Of a DNA stretch of 64,000 bases, positions 10,807 through 21,428 are shown piece by piece. The notes under the pieces are model-generated. The model made no database searches and was not told where the DNA came from. It worked only from the letters and a program-made list of their open reading frames with translations. Source of the stretch: Siphonodentalium dalli (Eukaryota > Mollusca > Scaphopoda > Gadilida > Siphonodentaliidae); contig CP136069.1 of assembly GCA_032622095.1 (NCBI GenBank), forward strand, positions 47,904,194 to 47,968,193. Reading direction: 5' to 3'. Numbering within the stretch: the first letter of the stretch is position 1; the number at the start of each line of letters is the position of its first letter. The translations under genes and the position numbers were made by a program.

Positions 10807-11868
10807 TAGAGGGGGGCTACCCCCTTTTCGTACGCCAGATTCCAGGTTTAATATAGAGTATTCCGGATGCCGAGTGTCAGTACGCCGGATGCCGAAACCT
10901 GTATATTTCGTATTCCGGATGCCGAAATCACAATGACAGATATTATTTAGTGTTGTTTTTTGCATTCATAATTAACTATGGTTATCAGATATTTAATTTT
11001 CCTACCCGTCGAACGACGGTATTACACAATAATCCCGCGTCAATATAGAAACAAGAAAAGAAGATACATGCATCAGATCGCCCATGAATTATTTTACAAA
11101 AAAAATAGTCACATACATTGGGGAAATGTTATAAAGTTAATATTAGAAATTTGTATATACGCATCTATCAGAACGAGATATCTGGTGTACTCACACCAAG
11201 TACACAATGCTTGCATGGTCAAATTACCCCTAGATATGAAGCGTGATCGTGCATGTATATGGGGCGCCATCCCTGCAGTAAGAAAGAAAATTAGTGGGGT
11301 AAAGTTGAGTCCTGGTGGGTGGGTGCATAGGTCGACCAATATCTCCTGGACTAATTGTTCGGGTGGAATTCAGTTCATCACGACGCCTGGAACAGCGGAG
11401 TTTTTGTTTGTCTCTGTCAAATGGAACCAATATTTCATTATCGGAGCTAAAAACAAAACCTCCTCATCAATGAGTACGGTGTTACTCAGTGGGCCGCATC
11501 GTTGGGTGTGGCGAATTTCAAAACAAAAATATCATTGAAGAGACTAAAACCCGACCAGAATTCCCACATGGAAGGTGTTTATGCTGTGACATGGAGACGG
11601 AATGGAGCAACGTAAAGATATAGTTGCATAGCACTCCCACGTCTCATTCTTTCTTTGAGTATATATGATCATATATAGAATGAATTACGCATTTGATACT
11701 ACCAATGCGTTGTTTTAGCTATAAACGTTTGGCAACAATGGGTTAAATTGGTATAAGTAGTATTCCGGATGCCACCCTCTGTTATGGAGTATTCCAGATG
11801 CCACCCCCCCCCCCCTTTTAGGCCGGATGCCGGATGCCAGAGGGGGTGGGGTGGTCCCCCTCATTATA
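10807..11868. mobile_element. Probable inserted repeat with GTATTCCGGATGCC subterminal motifs
   Basis: ATTCCGGATGCC and close variants occur near 10860, 10883 and 10915 on the left and near 11762, 11790 and 11825 on the right. The outer ends, TATAGAGGGGGGCTACCCCC and GGTGGTCCCCCTCATTATA, are imperfect inverted repeats. The target duplication is unclear (TA at most) and no superfamily can be named. It lies within the outer hAT-like element. Confidence 0.55.
10978..11538 (+). CDS. Open reading frame inside a repeat, unrecognised
   Basis: A 186-codon frame starting at an alternative codon, the longest in this stretch. It is basic and has no domain that I recognise; I see no DDE catalytic pattern, zinc finger or signal peptide. 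Its position between two GTATTCCGGATGCC-rich ends suggests that it is part of the inserted repeat, perhaps a remnant of a transposon gene. Chance is also plausible in AT-rich DNA. Confidence 0.2.
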   Translation: MVIRYLIFLPVERRYYTIIPRQYRNKKRRYMHQIAHELFYKKNSHIHWGNVIKLILEICIYASIRTRYLVYSHQVHNACMVKLPLDMKRDRACIWGAIPAVRKKISGVKLSPGGWVHRSTNISWTNCSGGIQFITTPGTAEFLFVSVKWNQYFIIGAKNKTSSSMSTVLLSGPHRWVWRISKQKYH

Positions 11869-12382
11869 GGTGTCGATGATTGCTAAATACTTGACACTGA
11901 TAGAGATATCGTCGGTATTAATATCCACACCGGCAGCTACGATGTACCGACTATTTGCATAAAGTGAAACCGACTACACGGTGTCAAAAACAGTATCGCG
12001 ATATGACTAAATACCGAAATACCGTGAAGCCCTACTATGTGGATAGTATCACTAAATTTACCCTCTGGGGACCTCATTCCACAAATGACAGACACACTAA
12101 ACTCAGGCTTGGTGTCAGAAGTAGTTCAGTACTATTGTTTCCATAATGAAATCCTTTGAGAATGAAAGGATCCGTGCTAATGTTTCATGAATTTTAAGGG
12201 GGCATACTGTCATTCATTTTCATGAGTGCATTGAATGGACCATCGTAGCTGTCATTTGGAGAGGCAGATTATGGGTTGAAATATTTGTGCACAACAAAAT
12301 TGATCCAGAGCCTGTCCATTGTGCTCACAATTGTGGACACTTCTAAGTAGCTGTGCATCGAGATGCGCCTTCCTTTGTTTAA

Positions 12383-12612
12383 CCCTTTCATGACGGGAGC
12401 TGTGCTGGTGCAGCATTAAAGATACTGTGCCAGTGCATTCTCTAATGTATGCGAGTCTCCTATAGCGAGCCTCACATAAATAAGAGAATGCACTGGCTTA
12501 CACGGTCAAGGTAAATATTGTTAGGCAAATGTATTCTCTTATATATATGAGGCTCCCTATATAAGAGAATGCATTGGCACAGGGTTTTTAGGCAGCTCCC
12601 ATCATAAAAGGG
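12383..12612. mobile_element. piggyBac-like TTAA MITE carrying two hairpin modules
   Basis: TTAA at both borders (12379-12382 and 12613-12616). Ends CCCTTTCATGAC-GGGAGCTG and CAGCTCCCATCATAAAAGGG are inverted. Inside are two palindromes (12429-12497 and a shorter one, 12525-12579) in opposite sense, next to GTGCCAGTGC and GCATTGGCACAGGG. TTAA duplications with CCCTTT ends are the pattern of piggyBac-superfamily MITEs. No coding capacity. Confidence 0.8.
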
Positions 12613-13373
12613 TTAAGAGAACATGTGAATTTTGTATGGACATATTCAACTATAATAGTTATATTGAATTCAGGATATATATGCTAGACCTGTTGATTGA
12701 TTTGACTGAATATGTGTCTTGCTCACGTTTTGAAATAGTGTGTTTGACAAATTGCAGAATGAGGTCCCCAGAGGGTTAATTTAGTGATGCTATCCCATAC
12801 AACGGGCTATTGTCACCAAATTCACCCTCTGGGGACCTCACTCTACTTAGGCCTCAACTGCTATAGGAGACGTGGGATCAGATTGGACTTCCCCAGTTGA
12901 CGTTGGTGATGTTCAACCATTAGTCATGTCGACTATGCATTTTATTTTCAGCAAATTAGGGGATATAATGTCTTGCGAATATGGGATTTTCATTTCGAAT
13001 TGAATCTCGAATCAAATCGGGTAAGACATTTGAAATTGATTCTCGAATTGAATCGTTATATCATGTGTATCAACAGTGAAGAGGTGGAACAGTTCGGGAA
13101 AAACTTAAATTAGTAGCTGTAACGAACCGAAAACCTATTAATAACTGATTGTCAATCGATTGTATTTTACCTGACAATATTAATGCATCTTTTGCTCAAT
13201 ATGCATGCATCTCATTTTGCTCATAAATACTGAATGATGTGAATCATTGAATGTTATGAGTGGTGGGCAGTAACTCTTTATAATGTGCTTTCGTAGTCTT
13301 CAAACTTCATCAATCTCCGTGGTACTGAAATTTGCCATTTGATTTATATCATGCTGAACCTCTTGACCTATAT

Positions 13374-14313
13374 TAGTCCAAGTCTTCTCGTACTGAAACC
13401 AGCTAAGATATTGGGATGGAGATGCTGGTATTTAGTCCGAGATCGCCGCCATAGGCTTCTTATAACACGAGTTACGCCCAGGGTTTGCGGCGGGAATTTG
13501 TGGTGTATTTTACTCAATTTACCTCTCAAATCAATACATTATGCTATATACATCGGAAAGAGTGACATCTTGTGGTCATAATGGTGTATAATAATCTAAC
13601 TTTCATGTGAAATTACACATAGAATATTCCGGTTGATTGCCACTAACGTCGCTTTTTTTATATGTTTGTTTACGTTTTAACTGAAAGCCGAGTGTTCCGA
13701 AGAACTTCGGCATTGTCCGGAGTTTGTTTTGGCGGAGACGAATTTCGATACAAACAAGATGGCAGCCGCCATATTTATTCTAATGCTCGTTGTGTTTACA
13801 CTGTTTTAAACTGTGAGAGGGTTGTAATTCCCGTAATTTATTTAATGTATTACATTTATATCTTCAACATTTACTTAATCTATTTATTTATTTATTTATT
13901 GACACACATAATTACAATTACAATGGAGAATTCATCGCCATGTGCGTGGTTAGTCGAAAATCTACGGAATATTTTCACCGGAAAATGCCGAACACAGTTT
14001 GCGAGGTCAACTGAGTTCGCATACTTTAAAAAATATGTCAACAATGCGGTAAATGTCTCTTTTCACATTAAATTACCGCTTTCAATTCACAACTGATGTG
14101 GGTTTCAGATCAAATATCATGTCTTCTGCGGAAAAAAATCCATTTATTGTCGCAATTGTGATATTTTATTTCATATAATTGTGGTTTTATTTGAGCGGGT
14201 CACTAACGCTTAACTCGTGTTATAAGAAGCCTATGGCGGCGATCTCGGACTAAATACCAGCATCTCCATCCCAATATCTTAGCTAGGTTTTAGTACGAGA
14301 AGACTTGGACTAC
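13374..14313. mobile_element. Foldback-type element with ~100-bp inverted ends
   Basis: The left end TAGTCCAAGTCTTCTCGTAC... and the right end ...GTACGAGAAGACTTGGACTA pair over roughly 100 bp, including GGGATGGAGATGCTGGTATT and GCCGCCATAGGCTTCTTATA. ACCTATAT flanks both sides (13366-13373 and 14314-14321), a candidate 8-bp duplication. The 144-codon plus frame at 13662-14096 lies in the middle; it has a hydrophobic Tyr/Ile run from low-complexity sequence and no recognised domain. Confidence 0.85.
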
Positions 14314-14567
14314 ACCTATATATGTGATTGAGACTTGTGAGGTTTGCCATATGAATTTGGCTATAATTCCTTTGTGACATTCAACTCCTGGAATCCGGAG
14401 TCATGTTGGGTTTACTTCATTCTTACTGAGATTATAATTAATTAAATAATTTCGTGGTCTATTTATAGATCATTTACGACAGTTTTATTTGTATGTGCAT
14501 GCATTCGCTGGTATTGCAAAGTTTCTTAGCACTAGATTCAAGAGAAATGTTGTAAGTACTCTAGTTG

Positions 14568-14706
14568 TACAGTAATGCCATTCATCAGAAAGCTCTCAGG
14601 GAGAGCTTTCCGATGAATGCAACAAGCCATATTTCCGACTAAATCCTGAAAAGTTACCCATAATTCTGCTGTCGTTAAGGAGTCGATTACTTAGAGCATT
14701 ACTGTA
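14568..14706. mobile_element. 139-bp MITE with internal hairpin
   Basis: TACAGTAATGC at the left and GCATTACTGTA at the right form perfect 11-bp inverted termini. Just inside the left end, ATTCATCAGAAAGCTCTC and GAGAGCTTTCCGATGAAT make a second hairpin (14580-14618). Non-coding, inserted in the hAT-like element. TA could be the target duplication. Confidence 0.7.
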
Positions 14707-15091
14707 GTCTATAGAAACCATGGGAATGCAGTCAATCATTGCACCTGAGAGAAGAGATCCAATCAAATTTGAATCAGGATAGCCAATTTTGAATCAAATC
14801 AGACAAATGGTTCCGAATTGCATCGAATCAAATTGATTCGCAGGGCCCTGGGGATATAGAAACTGAACTGAAGGGAAATAGTAACTAAAGACAATAGATG
14901 CTTCACAGAAGATGAGTTCTAAGCAGAGTGAGGTCCCCAGAGGGTGAATTTGGTGATGCTAGTACGCTGTGTGTGGTATCATCACTAAATTCACCCTCTG
15001 GGGACCTCATTCTGCACATATAAGACACACTATTTACAGGCTTGGCCTTGATTTGATTTGTTAATATGATTGGTTTGTCCCTTGCTTTCAG

Positions 15092-15290
15092 TGATATACT
15101 GGAGGAGAATGAATACAAACTTACAGATGATAAAGAATACGTCCTACTCGATGTCCTGTCAGATTCCTCATCTGAAGAGACAGAAGACTGTGATATTGAG
15201 TCTAACGATGACCATTACATGCAGCCATACCAATCCGTGACGAGTTGTGAAATGAACAGCTCTGAGACATGGGATTTGCCTGATGGTTGA
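15092..15290 (+). CDS. Probable 3'-terminal exon, acidic Ser/Glu/Asp-rich C terminus
   Basis: A strong acceptor (TTTGTCCCTTGCTTTCAG) precedes 15092. The frame then reads 66 codons to TGA: EENEYKLTDDKEYVLLDVL, an acidic stretch SDSSSEETEDCDIESNDD, and an end in SETWDLPDG. No membrane or secretion signal is seen. The last ~50 bp and the stop are part of a 152-bp unit that is repeated downstream, so the coding end and 3' UTR have been locally duplicated. It may be the last exon of the gene whose exons lie at 7842 and 8455; entry phase is 2. Product unrecognised. Confidence 0.5.
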
Positions 15291-15560
15291 GGCATGGAAT
15301 AACCTGACAGTTGGTGAAGCATTTCTGAGATGAACAGAAACCTGTGATACTACAACTGATGATGTCAGTTCATGCATCAGTTCTATCCCGTGCTGAGCTG
15401 TAAACTGAGTAGCACCGAGTTATGGGATTTGCCTGATGGTTGAGACGTGGGATAAACCGATAGTTGGTTAAGCATTTATGAGATGAACAGAAACATGTGA
15501 TACTGTGAACCGATGTTGTCAGTAAATCAATCAGTGCTATCCCGTGTTGACTCTGAAATG
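15240..15560 (+). repeat. 152-bp tandem unit overlapping a coding end
   Basis: GGGATTTGCCTGATGGTTGA occurs at about 15271 and 15424. It is followed each time by GTTGGT...AAGCATTT, GAGATGAACAGAAAC and GATGATGTCAGT/GATGTTGTCAGT-like text. A third unit is interrupted by the SINE (15561) and resumes at 15872. Further related units occur near 16700-16840. Confidence 0.75.
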
Positions 15561-15871
15561 GCACGGTGGTCCAGTGGTTAGCGTGCTCGACTCGCAACAT
15601 CGTGGTGAGAAAACGTCATGTATTCCAATCCTGCTCTATGTCATTGAACGTCACACTGGTTGCCTGTTAGTTGTCATGGAGAACTCGCCCGTTAGCCGAG
15701 TACCTGTTTATATTGTCAGTATGATTATCCTGATGCGCTCATTAGCTGCTCGGATTCCTTCCTCCTCAGCAAGAATGGGTAACCAATGCCCTATGACCAG
15801 GGTAATAATCATGTAAAGCACATTGAAACTAATTTACTGAGGAATGCGCTATACAAATGCATCGATTATTG
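15561..15871 (+). mobile_element. tRNA-headed SINE
   Basis: The head has a Pol III A box (TGGTCCAGTGGT, about 15567-15578) and a diverged B box (GTATTCCAATC, 15620-15630). The tail ends GTAAAGCACATTGAAAC...GCGCTATACAAATGC-ATCGATTATT, resembling the conserved tail domain of widespread metazoan SINEs (Nin/Meta type; inference). AATG flanks both ends, and the uninterrupted sequence GAAATGAATAACACCGAG at about 16786 is an empty site. Not a functional tRNA gene, since the fold beyond the B box is lost. Confidence 0.85.
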
Positions 15872-16447
15872 AATGAATAACACCGAGTTGTGGGATTTAC
15901 CCAAAGGTTAATTAAGCTTAGATTAATGTTGTTATTATAAAGCTAATTAACGCGTGATGCCTACTATCAACTACTAGAGCAAACAAGATGAAAAATATGG
16001 TTGTTGAAAACTTCTGGCACTTAACAATACCTTTCCAAATAGTGCAAAGCATCACAAATGTTGTAAAGTATAAGTAGGGATCAATGTCTCCTCTCCGACT
16101 TTGGTGCTTCTTCACGAAACTGAAATGGCAGCCATATGGGAGGCCATCTTGAATTTTAATATCCCTCTAAGGGTGAGTGTGGTTGGAATATCACATAATT
16201 CGCACATAATAACACTGAAAACTGCGAATTTGTTGTTTTATTTTTTATACCTTTGTGTGCACTTTTGTTACTTTGGGGGAGGGAACTGTTGAGTTATTTG
16301 TCTATTATTTTCCAATTAAAAGATATGTTAATGACAGAACTACTATTTCATATGAACTGCCGCTCCATGCAATGAAACACCATAATATATACCTCTGGAA
16401 ATGTTAGTTTTCTAGTTTTCACGTACTTGTTTTTCTGAAAGTCTTAA

Positions 16448-16698
16448 TGCTTTCATGATGAGAGCTGCACTGGTGCAGCATTAAAGATCCTGTGTCAGTG
16501 CATTCTCTTATATATGCGAGTCTCCGAAAGGGCGTATATATAAGAGAATGCACTGGCTTACAAGGACAATGTAAATATTTTTAGGCCAATGTATTCTTTT
16601 ATATATGCGAGGCTCCCTATGGGAGACTCGCATATATGAGAGATTGCACTGCCACAGGTGTTTTCGCAAACTTTCAGGAAGCTCCAGTCATGGAAGGG
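16448..16698. mobile_element. piggyBac-like TTAA MITE with two hairpin modules
   Basis: TTAA at 16444-16447 and 16699-16702. The left end TGCTTTCATGATGAGAGCTG and right end CTCCAGTCATGGAAGGG are inverted. Palindromes lie at 16494-16557 and 16585-16653. It carries the GGTGCAGCATTAAAGATCCT segment also seen at 12410 and 45225, so the three belong to one subfamily. Confidence 0.8.
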
Positions 16699-16845
16699 TT
16701 AATCATTTCTGAGATGAACAGAAACGTGTGATACCAGAACTGATGATGACAGTACATGCATCAGTGCTATCCTATGCTGAGCTGTGAAATGAATAACACC
16801 GAGTTGTGGGTTGGATTCACCTGATGATTGATTAACCCTTTACCC

Positions 16846-17225
16846 AATAAACCGGCCAAAACCGGCCAAATAAAGCTTCAACAGCCTAAAATATCTTGGG
16901 TCTGTCTCAATAAAACCATACAAATATGGATATCATTGGAACCGGCTCATTGACCACATTGTGATGGTTATAGTTATGCCCTGTGCCAATGCATTCTCTT
17001 ATATAGCGAGTCGACCATAGGTCGCCTCGCATATATAAGAGAATGCATTGGCCTAAAAAAATCTTTTTTTAACATTTTTTACCATTTTTTCTTTCATTCT
17101 TTAACAATTTTATAATTTTTAATGTGTTAAGCCAATGCATTCTCTTATATATGCGAGGCGACCTATGGTCGACTCGCATATATAAGAGAATGCATTGGCA
17201 CAGGGCCCTTCTGTTGGGTAAAGGG
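16846..17225. mobile_element. piggyBac-like TTAA MITE, CCCTTTACCC subfamily
   Basis: TTAA borders (16842-16845 and 17226-17229). Ends CCCTTTACCCAATAAACC and TTGGGTAAAGGG. The internal mark ACCGGCCAAAACCGGCC precedes two palindromes (16985-17052 and 17131-17199) in opposite sense. Nearly identical to the element at 22828-23176 apart from a longer middle. Non-coding. Confidence 0.85.
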
Positions 17226-17770
17226 TTAAGATTAATACTATTATTGAAAAGCTAATTAACATGAGATACCTACAATTAATTAGTAGAGCGAACAAGATGA
17301 AACCATTTTAATGGTTGTTGAAAACTTCTGGAACTTCAAAAATACCTTTCCCAATAGTGCAAAGCATCACAAATGTTATAAAGTATAAGTACGGATCGAT
17401 GTCTCCTCTCTGGCTGTGGTGCTTCTTCACGAAACTGAAATGGCAGCCATATGGGAGGCCATCTTGAATTTTAATATCCCTCTAAGAGGGAGTGTGGTTC
17501 GAATATAACAATTGTCACACATAACACTGAAAACTGCGAATTTGAAATTTTATTCTTGGTTACGATTCTCAGAAGTACCTTTGTGTGCATTTTCATTACT
17601 GTAGGGGAGGGGGACTGTTGAGTTTTTTGTCTATTATTTTCCAATTAAAAGATAGATTATTGAAAGAACTACTATTTCATATGAACTGCCATTCCATTCA
17701 ATTCAACGCCATAATATATACTGCTGGAAATGTTAGTTGCCTCGTACTTGTTTCACTAAAAGTGTTAACA

Positions 17771-20112
17771 CTAAATTTGGATACTATAGATAGATATATT
17801 CACCCCCCCCCCCCATATATATTTGTTAGAGATTTTATAAGAAAGTTAACTTCAGACATGACAAAGTTTCAACTGAAAAGATATTTTTTTATCTGAAAAG
17901 ATATTTTTTATTTACTTTTACTTTTATAAACCAAAATATATCACCATTTAATAATGGAAACACCTACTCTAGCCAATACATCACTATAATCGTTGTTCAC
18001 AGAGTGTCGGCATTAAAATTAGCTGCCATCTTCGATTTTTATTATCTTCTAAGAGCAGAATATAATTCACACTTTTTGTTTCTTAATTTTATTCAGCACA
18101 AAGTAATTCCGGAAGTTGTGTTTAATTGTTTTTGTCCAAGACTACAATCATCAGTGGGGCATTTGTGTGGAAGTTTGTGACTGGGTGGTTAAGATTTGTC
18201 CATTAGTTCAAATTAAAATGGGATGCCATCTTGGATTTTGATCCAACATTAAATTAAATACTGCACATTATTCTGTCAGTCTTGATTCCAATCCTGGTGA
18301 TGGCTGTATTTTGAATGTTTTGACACTGTGGTGGGTAAAGTTTTCGCCTATTATTTTAAAAAATAAATTTAATAATTTCAATTAAATAGACAAATTTTTT
18401 TCTTATACCAATCATAAATAAAATTAAATATTGCATGAATAGCATGTTATTGTCAAGATCATCTGCCTTGTTAGTAAACAGAAGCCATATTATGATACAT
18501 TACAGTGAATAAAGAGTGAGCGATGCACAAACACTCAACACCGGGGAATCCACACCAAAGAACTTTGGTTAAATTTGACACCATATTTTTTACAAAATAA
18601 CAATATAGCACTCGCTAATCCTCACCGCTCAATATTTTTTTTTGAATGGGTCACTGAATCACTCCACCAAAAAAATTGTCACGCTGTTGAGTGTTTTGCT
18701 TATAGCACACTCTTTACGTGCTGTATATAAACAAATGCTTGGTTAACACAAAGTGTGTTTTGTTGGTAATATCACATTCATACTATGATTATACTATACA
18801 TTTTATAGTAATTCTTGAGGAAATTGATAATTTGGCAACTTTTATATCTAAATCACAACCCACAACCAAGGCCATCCATGCCATTTAATGGTGTCACTAC
18901 TGTCTAGTATCTGGTATCAGCATGTACCTCATAATAACACATATATCATTCTGTTTATTGAGATTTGAGTATCATTTAACCAATTGTGTATTGCTGGTCA
19001 ACTGCTGAAAATAGGCTTATTTTAGGTTGGGTACCTTCACAAATAGTTTTGCAGTACATAGCTGCCACCAATTCTGGCAAAGGCAAGGATCATTTTCATA
19101 ACTAGCATAGACTTACCTTCCAGAACAAGTTGGTTATATGTTCAACTTGTTCTACTGAGTGTATAGGGGTATTTGGCCACTCCACAAATAGGGGTGGGTA
19201 TAAGAGTATTGCAACAATAAAAATAATGTGACATTTTAATGAACTTATAATAGACTATTCATTTTATAAGTCCATAGAAATCGTTTGAACAAGAACCTTA
19301 CAATTAGATCTGGGGTAATTCTGATTATAGTCGAGATATATAGACTTTACACAATTTGAAGAAGTGTTCTGGAACTAATTGTGTCAAAATCAAAGTGTAG
19401 GATCTGTCTGGCTGTTCGCAATTTTTCTCACAGACCACTGGACTGATTTCAACCAAACTTGGTGTGCTGACTGGGGTATCCCGGCGGATGTTATAACGAT
19501 TTTAGTTTTTTTAATTAATTTTAAATATATATATATAAATTATCAGAATGTGCACGTGGCGCACAAAGAGGCCAATAATTTAAGTCTCCTCTCATGATCT
19601 TGAGATATGATATCATGTATACATGAACTGCACTTTTGAAAAAAATATATTTTACAGAAGTTCTTGGCACCTGAAAACAGTGAAATTTTAACTATTAGGT
19701 AAAGTAAATAAGGTTATAATATCCAATTGGTCGAAGGTTCTTAAATATTGTGTCACATTTATCGCTTATGTCAAATTTCACAAAGAAATTCCTGACAGAT
19801 TTTGAGAAAATCCATTTTGAAATACCAGGAAAACACTTGGCACCAATTTGTCAATTCATTCAGACATTTTATGTAGCCTACCAATCCAAGCAGTTTCGGG
19901 CTATGCCACTACTGTCAATCATGTCAATGTTGACCTTAAATGTTGGTTTAAAGTAACTTGAACCCTTTCTATACTATATAATCATTGACAAGTAGTTCCC
20001 TTAGGAAATATTCAGATATGTGAACTTATCATCTGAATGTTTCCCACAAAATCAATTCTTTTACACCTGTATTTAACATTTCATCTGGCTGACGTCTGCT
20101 CATATATCCTTA
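17771..20112. other. No gene recognised
   Basis: AT-rich sequence with a C run (17803-17813) and a short TA run near 19526. Short plus-strand frames (19379-19597, 19750-19956) have no splice context or domain that I can support. No inverted-repeat element was identified by eye. Confidence 0.5.
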
Positions 20113-20197
20113 ACATCCCTCCAAATGGATAATATACCATTCAAATGTTTACTTTCATAACTGAGTGGGAGAATCCATTTAGTACAAGAAGGGTTAA
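20113..20197 (+). repeat. 84-bp dispersed repeat, copy 2
   Basis: It contains ATAATATACCATTCAAATG, GTGGGAGAATCCATTTAGTA and the end AAGGGTTAA, the same unit as at 291-371. Here the end is AGGGTTAA rather than TGGTTAA, closer to the TTAA-type transposon end. Confidence 0.7.
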
Positions 20198-20614
20198 TTG
20201 CATAAGAACATTTTCCACTTCCCAGGAAAAAGAAAATGAGACAAATATTTGAAATCACCATCACTCGTATCACACATTTATCATGAAAATCAACAAAAGT
20301 TATACTATTATGTCGACAATGATCACAAAAGCTCACAATTGAGAACAATTCGTCATTTACCGCATGGACGCTCCTTATAAGAGGCGATCATTGAATGTTT
20401 GCCAGGCTGTTAAAACTTCCTTCTTCACCATTCTATTTATTACTGTCAAAACGTTTGTTAAATGTTCATATAATGTTATTAGGATTGGAATAAGTGCCCT
20501 CATACTCACTAATATGAACACAGGTGTAACCAATTGATACCTGTAAATCTATATGATAGGAAACACGATTATGCTTTTTATATGTTATTGGTTGGGACGT
20601 CTGGGCGTCCTTCC

Positions 20615-21395
20615 GTCCTTTTTTTTTCCGGGTGATAACTTTGGTAAGTCTTAACTGAATGGAATGAAATTCGGTTTGTGTGTTTACTAGCACAAAATAC
20701 AGGTCAAGTTCGCATTCGGGTTCCGCCTGCCGATTTTCACCAGAGTTACGGCCTTTTTTGTTGGAATTTGTACTCAATTTTCGTATCCGGATGATAACTT
20801 CAATAAATATGACCTGAATGGAATGAAATTTTGTATGTGAGTTTACAAGCCCAAAATACAGGTCATGTTGGAATTTGGTTTCCGCCCGCTAATTTGTGCC
20901 CGAGTTATGGTCCTTGTCGACTTCGAATTTGCCAATTATTTTGGTTTCCGAATGATAACTGTAGTTTTAGTTCAATTGTATTCATGTTTTTGTATGTAGA
21001 TTAGTCACATGAAAATACAGGTCAAGTTCGAATTTGAATTTCGGTCCGCTCATTTTTGCCAGACTTATGGTCCTTGTTGACTTAGAATTTGCTGATTATT
21101 TTGGTTTCCGGGTGATAACTTTAGTTTCAGTTATCTGATTGTTTTAAAATTTGGTATATGGATTACTCATGAAAATACAGGTCAAGTTCGAATTTGGATT
21201 CCGTCCGTCTATATTAACCAGAGTTATGGTCCTTGTTGACTTATAATTTGATGATTATTTTGGTTTCCGGGTGATAGCTTTAGTTGTAGTTATGTTTGTT
21301 TTAAAATTTGGCATATGGGTTACTCATTATTTGTTGAAATTACCACTGGCGAATTTTTCCATGCTCTAGTGGTGCACTTGTTGTGTTTCTTGTCG
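20615..21395. repeat. Diverged ~120-bp tandem family, block 2
   Basis: At least five units with GGTGATAACTTTA, AAAATACAGGTCAAGTTCGA, CAGAGTTATGGTCCTTGTTG and TTTGGTTTCCGG in the same order. Terminates at ACCACTGGCGAATTTTTCC and CTCTAGTGGTGCACTTGTT. The same type of block is at 4480-5075. Confidence 0.8.
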
Positions 21396-21428
21396 TGCCG
21401 TCATGTTCATACCTCTTGTTGCTATTTT

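Larger units (their letters stand above)
9189..12034. mobile_element. hAT-like non-autonomous DNA transposon (outer)
   Basis: Perfect 8-bp target duplication CTATGTGG (9181-9188 and 12035-12042). Termini TAGGGCTTCACGGTAT and ATACCGTGAAGCCCTA are exact inverted repeats, followed by subterminal similarity (TACCGACTACGGTATTG; ATCGCGATATGACTAAAT). An 8-bp duplication with TAGGG...CCCTA ends is the hAT signature. I see no transposase or BED-finger frame, so this 2846-bp copy is non-autonomous or gutted. It carries another hAT-like element (9275-10124) and a third repeat (about 10807-11868). Confidence 0.9.
9108..12112 (+). mobile_element. MITE family B, copy 5, short form split by a hAT-like element
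   Basis: The left half (9108-9188) carries CAGGCCTGGAAATATGGTG and the hairpin's first arm. The right half (12035-12112) carries the second arm and CACACTAAACTCAGGCTTGG. Removing 9189-12042 restores one contiguous hairpin of about 150 bp, so this copy lacks the long middle. It shows that the MITE was present before the hAT-like insertion. Confidence 0.85.
12967..14849. mobile_element. hAT-like non-autonomous transposon in MITE B
   Basis: 8-bp duplication GGGGATAT (12959-12966 and 14850-14857). The right end ATTCGCAGGGCCCT and left end AATGTCTTGCGAAT are imperfect inverted repeats, followed on both sides by GAATCGAATC-like motifs. Two further insertions lie within it (13374-14313 and 14568-14706). 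No transposase frame is visible. Confidence 0.82.
12727..15045 (+). mobile_element. MITE family B, copy 6, split by a hAT-like element
   Basis: The left part (12727-12966) has the left hairpin and half of the middle segment, up to AGGGGATAT. The right part resumes at 14850 with GGGGATATAGAAACTGAAC and runs through the right hairpin to TTACAGGCTTGG. Removing 12967-14857 gives an unbroken family B element matching copies 1 and 4. Confidence 0.88.
15876..17770 (+). repeat. Local direct duplication, about 0.6 kb homologous
   Basis: 15876-16440 matches 16795-16841 plus 17230-17770. Shared strings include AAAGCTAATTAAC, GTTGTTGAAAACTTCTGG, AATGGCAGCCATATGGGAGG and CTATTTCATATGAACTGCC. The two copies differ by point changes, and each has its own TTAA-type hairpin element (16448-16698 after copy 1; 16846-17225 inside copy 2), so those insertions followed the duplication. 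No coding function is evident. Confidence 0.8.

Noticed and set aside
15561-15640. A functional tRNA gene
   Set aside because: Only the A box and a diverged B box are present; the acceptor and T stems do not form, and the sequence continues into a SINE tail.
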